A DNA stretch of 49,551 nucleotides from JANWWM01 sp046292465 (GTDB lineage: Bacteria; Bacteroidota; Chlorobiia; Chlorobiales; Thermochlorobacteraceae), in assembly GCA_046292465.1 (NCBI GenBank), contig JBKBRB010000018.1, forward strand, positions 1-49,551. The letters run 5' to 3'. The notes beneath the pieces were generated by a model, which saw nothing but the letters and a program-made list of their open reading frames with translations, did not search any database and had not been told where the DNA came from. This document shows, piece after piece, positions 1 through 7,177 of this stretch. A program made the translations under genes and the position numbers. How positions within the stretch are numbered: position 1 is the stretch's first letter; each line of letters begins with the position of its first letter.

Positions 1-1008
1 GTGCTCGGCGACTTTGTAAGCCAAAAGGCTTGTGTTTTCGGCGAAATGCTCTTTCAAGTCGTGGCTCGAGTTGATGTCGCGCACCAACTCTTTGAAGAGC
101 GAAATTGCCAGCATGGCTTGATTGGTGCGGTCAAACGGGGAAAGCAAGCGCATGAGCGTTTTCTTTCGATTCACCGCACGACGAATCCGATAAAGCAAAT
201 AGACCAACCTTAAACTCACGCCTTGCACGGCTTGATTTTCTTGCACTTGTTCTAAGCAATCCATGGTTTTGCCAATCGCGTTCATGGCGCGTTCATATTG
301 AGCGCGAAGCATGTCGTCGGTTACTTCATCAGACTTCATCAATCGTTTTTGATACATCTCGACATAGTTTCCGACTTCCGTGTCCATCTCGAGGAACGGC
401 GAGGCGTGGTGTTCAATAGGAGGAATCCGCTTCATGAGGTCAGGCTCTAAACCCATTGCACTAATGCGATGCGAGAGAACGAGTATGGATTGCATGACGG
501 AGAGTTCAAACACATCGACAGCGGTCGGCACGCCATCGCGGATGAGCAGTTGCCAGAGTTCGAGCCAAAGCGAATTTGGAATGGCTTTCACCCAAAAGTG
601 GTCGGTGCGTTCAGAAAAGCAGGCGTCAACAAAATCAGCAAGTTCTGTCGGGTTGTAGAGCGGTGGCAGAATTTTTTCACCAAGTCGTCCTAAAACCTCT
701 GCAAAAAAACTTGGACGAACATTCACGCCTTCTTCGGTGAAGAGCCGAACATGATTGCGCGTCTCAATTTGAAAACTTAGATATGCCTTAAACTTAGCCA
801 GCGTTTCGGGCGACTTTCTCAAAATTTGAATCAGGTCTGAAAGTCGTCTTGCGGCGTCGTCGCTTGTTTCTTCTTTATTGGGGCGAAGGCGCGCAATCAA
901 TTCAATGAGCCACTTTCCGTCGTCGTAGTGTGGCGCAGGCGGAACGGTGTTGATGAAATCCTCAAACAGGAGATTTTTAATAGGTTTGGCTTTGATGTAT
1001 GAGAGCAT
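1..1008 (-). CDS. Gcr-type 'site-specific recombinase' family protein, N-terminal part (runs off left edge)
   Basis: An open reading frame of 336 codons reads without a stop from an ATG at 1008 to the window edge, so the gene continues to the left. The translation starts MLSYIKAKPIKNLLF and resembles the N-terminal region of the Pfam family named SpecificRecomb (Neisseria Gcr-like). Visible matches are a motif around 'FKAYLSFQIETRNHVRLFTEEGV', read here as two shorter blocks, then 'LGRLGEKILPPL', 'HRISAMGLEPDL' and 'SPFLEMDTEV', and near the edge 'SLLAYKVAEH'. Members are large, with multiple membrane segments in the C-terminal half, which would lie outside the window. The recombinase name is historical and enzymatic activity is poorly supported in the family. 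No strong ribosome binding site is seen. It is divergent from the phosphatase at 1144. The family assignment is by motif memory, not by a search. Confidence 0.72.
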   Translation of the reverse strand, partial: MLSYIKAKPIKNLLFEDFINTVPPAPHYDDGKWLIELIARLRPNKEETSDDAARRLSDLIQILRKSPETLAKFKAYLSFQIETRNHVRLFTEEGVNVRPSFFAEVLGRLGEKILPPLYNPTELADFVDACFSERTDHFWVKAIPNSLWLELWQLLIRDGVPTAVDVFELSVMQSILVLSHRISAMGLEPDLMKRIPPIEHHASPFLEMDTEVGNYVEMYQKRLMKSDEVTDDMLRAQYERAMNAIGKTMDCLEQVQENQAVQGVSLRLVYLLYRIRRAVNRKKTLMRLLSPFDRTNQAMLAISLFKELVRDINSSHDLKEHFAENTSLLAYKVAEH

Positions 1009-1143
1009 GTGTTTTGTTTTGGTTCAGATGTTCTTTTTCAGAAGTCGTGCGAACTCTGAAAATTTACAGAAGTTTAACTGCACAGGCTTTTAGGTTATGC
1101 AGGTTGTAAGTAACTTTTAGCCTCAATCATTCCATTATCGCCA

Positions 1144-2472
1144 ATGAAAAATATCGTTCTATCGTTTTTCCTCCTTGTTCATGCGTCTCTTCTTTTGGCG
1201 CAAGCCGAACTGTTGCAGTCAGGCCCGATGCTCGGCTATAGCGACATGAAAGAAACACTTTTGTGGGTTCAAACCAAATCGCAAGCGAAAGTGAAGTTTG
1301 AATACTGGGAAAAAGGCAAGCCTGAACAGAAATTCACAACCGAAGAACTTTACACAAACAAACAGACAGCATTTACCGCTAAAGCCATTGCCGATAAAGT
1401 TGAGCCCGGTCGCCGCTACGAATACGCGCTCTACATTAACGGACAGAAAGTTGAGCGTCCTTATCCGTTAGAATTTCAGACGCAACCACTTTGGCAATGG
1501 CGCACCGACCCGCCCGAATTCACGATTGCAGTTGGCTCTTGTGCTTATATCAACGAAGAACAATACGACCGTCCCGGACGCAGCTACGGAAGTAATTACG
1601 ACATCTTCAAATCGATTTATTCCAAAAAGCCCGATGTGATGCTCTGGCTCGGCGATAACATTTACCTACGCGAACCCGATTGGAACACGCGCGAAGGCAT
1701 TTTTCATCGTTATACCCATGCGCGCTCCCTTCCCGAACTGCAACCGCTTCTCGCTTCAACGCATCACTATGCCATCTGGGACGACCACGACTATGGTCCA
1801 AACGACCACGACCGCAGTTTTTGGAACAAAGAAACCACGCTCGAAGCCTTCAAACTCTTTTGGGGAAATCCTGCTTACGGCGTCGCTGGCTTGAACGGCA
1901 TTACAGGACAAGCCCAATGGGGCGATGTGGAAATTTTTTTATTGGATAACCGATACAATCGCACGCCTAACGCGCGCAAAACCCAAACGCGCACCATTCT
2001 TGGCGAAGCCCAATTTCAATGGCTGATTGACGCGCTCGTTACCAGCAAAGCCACCTTCAAACTGATTGCGATTGGCGGACAAGTGCTGAACAGCGTCGCC
2101 AAATATGAAACCTACGAGAATATTGCCCCCGAAGAAAAAGCCCGCCTCATTCAAGCCATCACCGATGAAGGCATTCAAGGCGTCATTTTTATAGACGGCG
2201 ACCGACACCACACCGAACTTTCCAAACTCGAGCGCAAGGGCACTTATCCGCTTTACGACCTTACGGTCTCGCCGCTCACTTCGGGCGTGAGTGTGAATGC
2301 CGCAAAAGAAGAGAACGCGCATCGCGTCCCTGAAACGATTGTTACCGAGCACAACTTCGGCATCTTGAAGTTTTCGGGCAAGCAAAACGAGCGCGTTTTG
2401 ACCATCACGATTTACAACAAAGATGGAAATCCGCTCTGGACGCGAGAACTTAAGGCAAGCGACCTACGATAA
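1144..2472 (+). CDS. PhoD-like alkaline phosphatase/phosphodiesterase, exported
   Basis: The 442-residue product begins with a signal peptide (about residues 1-19, ending LLLAQA), so it should act in the periplasm or outside the cell. A fibronectin-like N-terminal part (about 25-115) is followed by a metallophosphatase domain of the PhoD family. Metal-binding motifs are visible in order: GSCA at 131-134, WLGDN at 168-172, WDDHDYGPND at 212-221 and DGDRHH at 351-356. PhoD-type enzymes hydrolyse phosphomonoesters or phosphodiesters using iron and calcium. The length is usual for the family. It stands alone, divergent from the gene on its left, with a 261-bp non-coding stretch and a hairpin after it. 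Exact substrate cannot be told from sequence. Confidence 0.88.
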   Translation: MKNIVLSFFLLVHASLLLAQAELLQSGPMLGYSDMKETLLWVQTKSQAKVKFEYWEKGKPEQKFTTEELYTNKQTAFTAKAIADKVEPGRRYEYALYINGQKVERPYPLEFQTQPLWQWRTDPPEFTIAVGSCAYINEEQYDRPGRSYGSNYDIFKSIYSKKPDVMLWLGDNIYLREPDWNTREGIFHRYTHARSLPELQPLLASTHHYAIWDDHDYGPNDHDRSFWNKETTLEAFKLFWGNPAYGVAGLNGITGQAQWGDVEIFLLDNRYNRTPNARKTQTRTILGEAQFQWLIDALVTSKATFKLIAIGGQVLNSVAKYETYENIAPEEKARLIQAITDEGIQGVIFIDGDRHHTELSKLERKGTYPLYDLTVSPLTSGVSVNAAKEENAHRVPETIVTEHNFGILKFSGKQNERVLTITIYNKDGNPLWTRELKASDLR

Positions 2473-2529
2473 CGATGCTCTCTTGAAATCACAACCGCCT
2501 AATCGACGCCCTTCCTCGCCATCCTTTGG

Positions 2530-2566
2530 CAATGGAAATTTCTTATGTGAAGAAATTTAGCCATTG
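2530..2566 (+). terminator. Hairpin after the PhoD-like gene
   Basis: CAATGG (2530-2535) plus AAATTTCTT (2536-2544) pair with AAGAAATTT (2550-2558) and CCATTG (2561-2566), giving a 15-bp stem with a 5-base loop and a 2-base bulge. A T-rich stretch follows. It lies 58 bases past the phosphatase stop and probably ends that transcript. The stem is A+T-rich, so it could also be a processing hairpin. The remaining bases up to 2734 show no gene. Confidence 0.5.
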
Positions 2567-2734
2567 TTTATTGCCTTTATCCAAGAAATGTGAAATTTTC
2601 TGAAAGTAGACGATGGATATGCGTCTCTTACTTGCTTTTTTCGTTGCTTTTTCTCGTTTTCTCCCTACATAAAAAGCGGCACAACTTTTGAGGTTATAGT
2701 TTCTGACTGTTTAACACATAACCAGAGATTTTCA

Positions 2735-3565
2735 ATGTCTATTTCAGGGTATTTCACCGACTTTTCATTTCCAGAAGTATTACGCTTTATCCACACTTCT
2801 CGCAAAACAGGATACTTGCAAACCCGTCCAATAGATCATGGACAGGTGCACATGTCTTACCATTTCTGGTTTCGCAATGGGGAAATTGTCGCAGTGCAAC
2901 ATCAAGGCGTTTCTCTGCAAACATTGCTGACTCATGTCTGCCAGCAAACACCTCAAACCATCAAAGCAGAGTTTGAGAAAGCACGCGCCGCACTTTCGCA
3001 TCCGATTGGCACGATATTGAAGCAACAAGGGATTGTTTTGCCCGAAGAGTTGCAGATGGTCTTCAATCGTCAAGTGTTGCAGCCCGTTGTTTATCACTTC
3101 ACAGTGGATAATGCGTGGTTCAAATTTGAAGTCAACACCGCATTGCCGCTTGAAGAGATGACAGGGTTAAGTCTTTCGCCGATTCAAGCTGCACTGAACG
3201 GGTTGCGCCGCTTGAAAAATTGGGACTCGCTCAAATCTAAACTGCCCGAGCCTACTTCTTGCTTACGCCGCACCAGCAAAACTTTCTTGAGTTACCAACT
3301 CAACCGTGAAGAGGCTTACGCTTGGAACCTTGCCAACGAAGACCTCTCTCTGCTTCAAATGGCAACGAAGTTAGAGATGCCCGTGGAGGAGATGCAAAAA
3401 TTGGCATTTCGCTTGATTGTTACAGGATTGGTTGAGGAATGCCCCGACACGCGCGCCACAACTTCGGTTGATGAGACTGTTCTGTTGAGTGATGAAGTAG
3501 AATCAGCACCGCTACAAAAATCCTTTATCAGCAGCTTGGTGGGCTTTCTGAAAAAGCGCGCATAG
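2735..3565 (+). CDS. DUF4388 (PATAN-type) domain protein
   Basis: The 276-residue product opens with MSISGYFTDFSFPEVLRF, the typical start of DUF4388/PATAN domains (about residues 1-150). These domains are found in bacterial signalling proteins and are often linked to two-component or gliding/GTPase systems. 'FWFRNGEIVAVQHQG' (about 47-61) fits the family's strand pattern. Residues about 180-245 look like a helical, winged-helix-like segment (NREEAYAWNLANEDLSLLQMA). A low-complexity tail follows. No membrane segment or signal peptide is seen, so it should be cytoplasmic. It is the first gene of a same-strand cluster with two haemerythrins, a roadblock protein and a small GTPase, suggesting it belongs to that signalling unit. 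The molecular role of DUF4388 is not established. Confidence 0.72.
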   Translation: MSISGYFTDFSFPEVLRFIHTSRKTGYLQTRPIDHGQVHMSYHFWFRNGEIVAVQHQGVSLQTLLTHVCQQTPQTIKAEFEKARAALSHPIGTILKQQGIVLPEELQMVFNRQVLQPVVYHFTVDNAWFKFEVNTALPLEEMTGLSLSPIQAALNGLRRLKNWDSLKSKLPEPTSCLRRTSKTFLSYQLNREEAYAWNLANEDLSLLQMATKLEMPVEEMQKLAFRLIVTGLVEECPDTRATTSVDETVLLSDEVESAPLQKSFISSLVGFLKKRA

Positions 3566-3611
3566 CCTTTTTACTGTCGATATTTTTTCTAACACTAAAC
3601 TACCATTAACT

Positions 3612-4028
3612 ATGAAGCGATTTGAATGGACACCTGCACTCAGCACGGGCGTAGCCTTTATCGACTTGCAGCACAAAGAACTCATTCGTGCCATTAACGA
3701 TTTGGGCGAAGATTTACAAGCAGGACAAGGCGGTGCTGCTATCAAGAAAACCGTCTCGTTTCTCAAATACTACGCTGAATGGCACTTCGGTCAAGAAGAA
3801 GATTGTGCCGCAAAGCATGTCTGTCCCATCGCCGAGACCAACAAGCAAGCCCACGCAAAGTTTATGCAGATGCTTGATAAACTAAGCGACGACCTGCGCC
3901 AAAGTGCCGACCCTGAAAGCGTCGCCAAAGAAGCACATGCCTTGCTGAGCGATTGGTTCGAAGGACACATTATGAAAATTGACAAGCAGATTGGCGAACA
4001 TGTTACAAAATGTGCCGCCGTATCTTAA
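3612..4028 (+). CDS. Bacteriohaemerythrin-like protein, copy 1
   Basis: This 138-residue cytoplasmic protein has the family's opening FEWTPALSTGV and the four-helix layout of bacteriohaemerythrins, which bind oxygen at a di-iron centre. Against the seven classical ligands, I see H21, H58, E62, H81, H119 and D124. The remaining position (first His of the HxxxH pair) is N77. Two cysteines, C65 and C71, lie next to the ligand helix and are shared with copy 2. It follows the DUF4388 gene by 46 bases and precedes copy 2 by 115 bases. With six ligands it may still bind two irons or be an iron or redox sensor, but this needs measurement. The short length excludes the longer haemerythrin-chemoreceptor fusions. 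Confidence 0.9.
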   Translation: MKRFEWTPALSTGVAFIDLQHKELIRAINDLGEDLQAGQGGAAIKKTVSFLKYYAEWHFGQEEDCAAKHVCPIAETNKQAHAKFMQMLDKLSDDLRQSADPESVAKEAHALLSDWFEGHIMKIDKQIGEHVTKCAAVS

Positions 4029-4143
4029 ACTAACTAAAACCAACAGGTGGAGACTAAGTCAATCAACGATTCAGCACAGTCATCAAAAAGTGTTCAGCAA
4101 TTTTTTGCGGATAACATTTTTCAACCCTTTAACACTTTTAACT

Positions 4144-4575
4144 ATGAAGCGATTTGAATGGACTCCTGAACTGAGCACAGGAGTAAATGCCATTGATGTG
4201 CAGCATAAAGAGCTCATGCACGCCATCAACGACTTGGGCGAAAACTTGGAACTCGGAAACGGTATCGCTGCAATCAAGAAAACCGTCTCGTTCCTCAAAT
4301 ACTACTCTGACTGGCAGTTCAATCAAGAACAAGATTGTGCCGCAAAGTCTATCTGCCCCATCGTTGAGAACAACAAACAAGCCCGCGCACAGTTTATCCA
4401 AATGCTCGATAAACTCAGTCAAGACTTGCGCGAAAGCGATAATCCTGAAAGCATTGCCAAAGAAGCGCATAACAACCTGAGCAAGTGGTTTGAAGAGCAC
4501 GTTGTGAAAAATTGGCAAATATGTCGCGAAATGCACAGCCGTATTCAGCAAGGTAATTTCAGTAATCTAAACTAA
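4144..4575 (+). CDS. Bacteriohaemerythrin-like protein, copy 2, iron site degenerate
   Basis: This is a tandem paralogue of the preceding gene (143 residues). I chose the ATG at 4144 because it gives MKRFEWTPELSTGV, the same start as copy 1, instead of an upstream ATG at 3979 that lies inside copy 1. Over the shared part the two proteins are nearly alignable without gaps. Of seven di-iron ligands only H21, E62 and H119 remain. H58 is Q, position 77 is N, H81 is R and D124 is W. Cysteines C65 and C71 are kept. The C-terminus (NWQICREMHSRIQQ) differs from copy 1. It is followed after 12 bases by the roadblock gene. Loss of four ligands in an otherwise intact fold suggests a non-oxygen-binding partner or scaffold, which is inference. 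Confidence 0.86.
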   Translation: MKRFEWTPELSTGVNAIDVQHKELMHAINDLGENLELGNGIAAIKKTVSFLKYYSDWQFNQEQDCAAKSICPIVENNKQARAQFIQMLDKLSQDLRESDNPESIAKEAHNNLSKWFEEHVVKNWQICREMHSRIQQGNFSNLN

Positions 4576-4587
4576 AAGGAGATAACT

Positions 4588-4980
4588 ATGCCTATCAACT
4601 ATTCATCACTGCAAACATCGTTGCAGGAGTTCGTAACCTCAGTGAGCAATGTGCAAGGTTCAGCCCTTATTTCGCCTGACGGGTTAGCCATTGCCTCATC
4701 ACTGCCACCTGGTATGGAAGAAGAGCGCGTGGCGGCAATGTCGGCAGCAATGTTAGCACTGGGCGAACGCATCGGACGCGAACTGGCACGCGGACAAATT
4801 GAACGCATTTTAGTCGAAGGCGAAAGAGGCTATGCCATTGTCAGCAGTTGCACTGATGAAGCCGTGCTGATTGTGCTGACGGACGACAAAGCCAAACTCG
4901 GTGTCATTAACCTTGAAATCAAACAACTCATTGCGCGCTTGCAACCGTCGCTAACGCTCGTCAAAAGCAGTGTGGCATGA
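4588..4980 (+). CDS. Roadblock/LC7 domain protein
   Basis: The 130-residue protein is a single roadblock/LC7 domain: 'VSNVQGSALISPDGLAIAS' near residues 19-37, then a long helix (MEEERVAAMSAAMLALGERIG), then the strands 'ILVEGERGYAIVSS' and 'AVLIVLTDDKAKLG', then a final helix. In bacteria such proteins (for example MglB) regulate small Ras-like GTPases, often as activating proteins or scaffolds. The start is fixed by a strong ribosome binding site (AAAAGGAG, about 7 bases before the ATG). The partner GTPase gene begins 36 bases downstream, so an MglB/MglA-like pair is the natural reading. Cytoplasmic, with no membrane segment. Confidence 0.9.
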   Translation: MPINYSSLQTSLQEFVTSVSNVQGSALISPDGLAIASSLPPGMEEERVAAMSAAMLALGERIGRELARGQIERILVEGERGYAIVSSCTDEAVLIVLTDDKAKLGVINLEIKQLIARLQPSLTLVKSSVA

Positions 4981-5016
4981 GCGTAGCATATGTAAGGCAT
5001 GTAAAGGAGCGTATTT

Positions 5017-5583
5017 ATGAGTCAGGCGAAGAAACAGATTATGCGCGTGGTGGTAACCGGTCCCGTCGGTTCAGGGAAGACAACCTTTATCAACACCATC
5101 AGTGAGATTGAGACGGTTGGCACTGACCGACGGGCAACCGATGAAACGGCAAGTTTGAAAGCATCCACAACAGTTGCTATGGATTTTGGGCGAGTGAATT
5201 TCGGACCAGAGATGTCGCTTCACCTTTATGGGACGCCGGGACAAGAGCGGTTCAATTTTATGTGGGATATTTTGTTGCGCAATGCACATGGGGTAGTGGT
5301 GTTAGTGCCTGCCCATCGTCCGAAAGATTTCTACGGGGTGTCGCGAATTATGCGCTATGCCAAGCAGAAGTCGCCTGATGCGCCGATGCTAATTGCAGCG
5401 ACACACAGCGATATGGAAGAAGCGTGGTCTGTGGAGGACATCTTGCCCGCGTTGGGCATTGACCCTGAAACAAGCCAGATACCGGCACTCTCCATCAATG
5501 CGACGGCGATAAAAGATGTCGCGCAAACGCTAATTGCGTTGGCGGAGCAATATGCGGTAAGAGTCCCTTCAACAAGTGGTTGA
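5017..5583 (+). CDS. Small Ras/Arf/MglA-like GTPase
   Basis: This 188-residue protein is a small GTPase of the prokaryotic Arf/Ras-like group. A P-loop (GPVGSGKT) lies at 15-22, switch I threonines at 51-52, the G3 region reads GTPGQE at 72-77, and the G4 position reads THSD at 129-132. The last two differ from the usual DxxGQE and NKxD, as is common in MglA-type and related bacterial families. A ribosome binding site (AAAGGAG) precedes the start. It is the last gene of the DUF4388/haemerythrin/roadblock cluster. The roadblock protein next door is its likely regulator. It is not clearly MglA itself, which has a TxPGQ switch II and usually lies beside mglB alone. Its output is unknown. Confidence 0.88.
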   Translation: MSQAKKQIMRVVVTGPVGSGKTTFINTISEIETVGTDRRATDETASLKASTTVAMDFGRVNFGPEMSLHLYGTPGQERFNFMWDILLRNAHGVVVLVPAHRPKDFYGVSRIMRYAKQKSPDAPMLIAATHSDMEEAWSVEDILPALGIDPETSQIPALSINATAIKDVAQTLIALAEQYAVRVPSTSG

Positions 5584-5601
5584 AACATGGCATTTCATCA
5601 T

Positions 5602-5639
5602 GAGGACTGAGTAAAAGGTATACCTCTTGCGCAGTCCTC
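5602..5639. terminator. Hairpin between convergent GTPase and nuoN
   Basis: GAGGACTG (5602-5609) pairs with CAGTCCTC (5632-5639). The loop itself contains the palindrome AGGTATACCT. It lies between the converging GTPase and nuoN genes and could end transcripts from both sides. No clear T-run follows, so confidence is limited. Confidence 0.4.
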
Positions 5640-5716
5640 CGTCCTGATTTTGCGTCGCACTTTGCATTGGCAACATATCACCTGTGAAAGAATTCACGAC
5701 TTGCATGCTATTCGTC

Positions 5717-7153
5717 TCAATGAAATGAATTCAGCGCGAATTTCATTGCCTCGCCCGCAAAGCGCAGCATGCCTGTTGGAAAAATTCCAAGTAGAAAAAC
5801 GAGCAACGCAATCAAAACAAGGGTAGGATTGAGCGCAACACCATCGAATTGATTTTCTTCTTGCGGCTCGCGCATAAACATAAAAATCACAACGCGCAGA
5901 TAGTAGTAAGCAGAAACTGCACTGGCAAGCACACCAACTACCGCCAGCCATGAAAAGCCAGTTTCAACAGCGGCGGCAAAAAGTTTATACTTTCCGATAA
6001 ATCCCCCAAATGGCGGAATGCCGGTCAGCGAGAGCATAAAGAGTGCCATCACGCCCGCAAGAAGCGGCTTCTCTTTGAACAATCCTGCATAGTCTGAGGC
6101 ACTTGTCAGTTCACGATGTCGCTCAAGAAGCGCAATCACGCCGAACGCGCCGATATTCATGAGCGAATAGACAAGCGCGTAGTAAAGCACCGCGCTATAG
6201 CCCGCATCACTTCCAGCCACAATTCCCACGAGCATGTAACCGGCATGTGCAATGGAGGAAAACGCTAACATTCGCTTCAAATTATCTTGTGAAAGTGCGG
6301 CGATATTTCCCACCACCATTGTCAACACCGCAATGGTTGAGAGCGCGAAAGTCCAATTTGAGTTATTCTCTGTTTGCGAAGAAACGTTGAGCACAACAGT
6401 AATCAGTGCTGTGAATGCTGCTGCTTTGGAGGCGGTCGACATCAGTGCTGTTGACGGCGTTGGCGCGCCTTCATACACATCAGGCGTCCATTGGTGAAAT
6501 GGCACTGCTGAAATTTTGAACAAAAATCCAACCATCATCAGCGACAGCCCAATCCAGAAGAGCGAGGTTGCGCCGTTTTCTTGCAAGTAGATTCCGATTT
6601 TGAACAAGGTCATCTCGCCCGTTGCACCGTAGATGAGCGAAATGCCGTAGAGAAAAAATCCTGACGAGAACGCGCCGAGCAGAAAGTATTTCATTGCCGC
6701 TTCGTTGGCGCGAAGGTCTTTGCGCATAATGCCCGCCAGCACATAAAGCGCAATCGACATAATTTCCAGCCCGATAAACAGCACCACCATGTGTGCCGCA
6801 CTTGCCATGAGCATCATGCCTAGCGTCGCAATAAAGACGATGAGGTAATACTCGCCGAAGTGAATGTTCTCTTTGGCGAGGTAACTCTGTGAGAGCGTAA
6901 TCACCAGCAATCCTGAAAGCGCGAAGACGAAATTTGCAAATTGTGAATAAGGCGAGAGCCGCAACATTTCCCCGAACGCATAGCCTTGTTCATTTGCAAA
7001 CAGCATCATCGTGATTAAAACCAAAAAGCCGATGCTCGTCAGCGAAAAGGTCAGTTGTGCACGCTTTGCGGTTGCTTCAACCACGATGAGTAAAATCGTC
7101 CAAAGTGTGGCGAAGGTGATGGGAAGCGCGAGCAATAAATCGTGAAGTGCCAT
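5717..7153 (-). CDS. nuoN: NADH-quinone oxidoreductase subunit N
   Basis: The 478-residue product is a polytopic membrane protein with about 14 transmembrane helices. It matches NuoN, one of the three antiporter-like proton-pumping subunits of respiratory complex I. Conserved features visible are a glutamate in a membrane helix ('FIGLEIMSIALYVLAG'), the lysine/histidine region 'KISAVPFHQWTPDVYEGAPTP', and 'LKRMLAFSSIAHAGYMLVG'. It is the last gene of a minus-strand run M16 peptidase-nuoM-nuoN and lies 24 bases after nuoM. The usual neighbours nuoK and nuoL are not in the window. Length is normal for bacterial NuoN. Confidence 0.95.
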   Translation of the reverse strand: MALHDLLLALPITFATLWTILLIVVEATAKRAQLTFSLTSIGFLVLITMMLFANEQGYAFGEMLRLSPYSQFANFVFALSGLLVITLSQSYLAKENIHFGEYYLIVFIATLGMMLMASAAHMVVLFIGLEIMSIALYVLAGIMRKDLRANEAAMKYFLLGAFSSGFFLYGISLIYGATGEMTLFKIGIYLQENGATSLFWIGLSLMMVGFLFKISAVPFHQWTPDVYEGAPTPSTALMSTASKAAAFTALITVVLNVSSQTENNSNWTFALSTIAVLTMVVGNIAALSQDNLKRMLAFSSIAHAGYMLVGIVAGSDAGYSAVLYYALVYSLMNIGAFGVIALLERHRELTSASDYAGLFKEKPLLAGVMALFMLSLTGIPPFGGFIGKYKLFAAAVETGFSWLAVVGVLASAVSAYYYLRVVIFMFMREPQEENQFDGVALNPTLVLIALLVFLLGIFPTGMLRFAGEAMKFALNSFH

Positions 7154-7177
7154 AATGGTGAAAAATTTGGAGTAATA

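Noticed and set aside
5017..5583. GTPase as a true MglA
   Set aside because: The switch II text (GTPGQE) and G4 (THSD) do not match MglA well, and the cluster partners differ, so only an MglA-like or Arf/Ras-like call is made.
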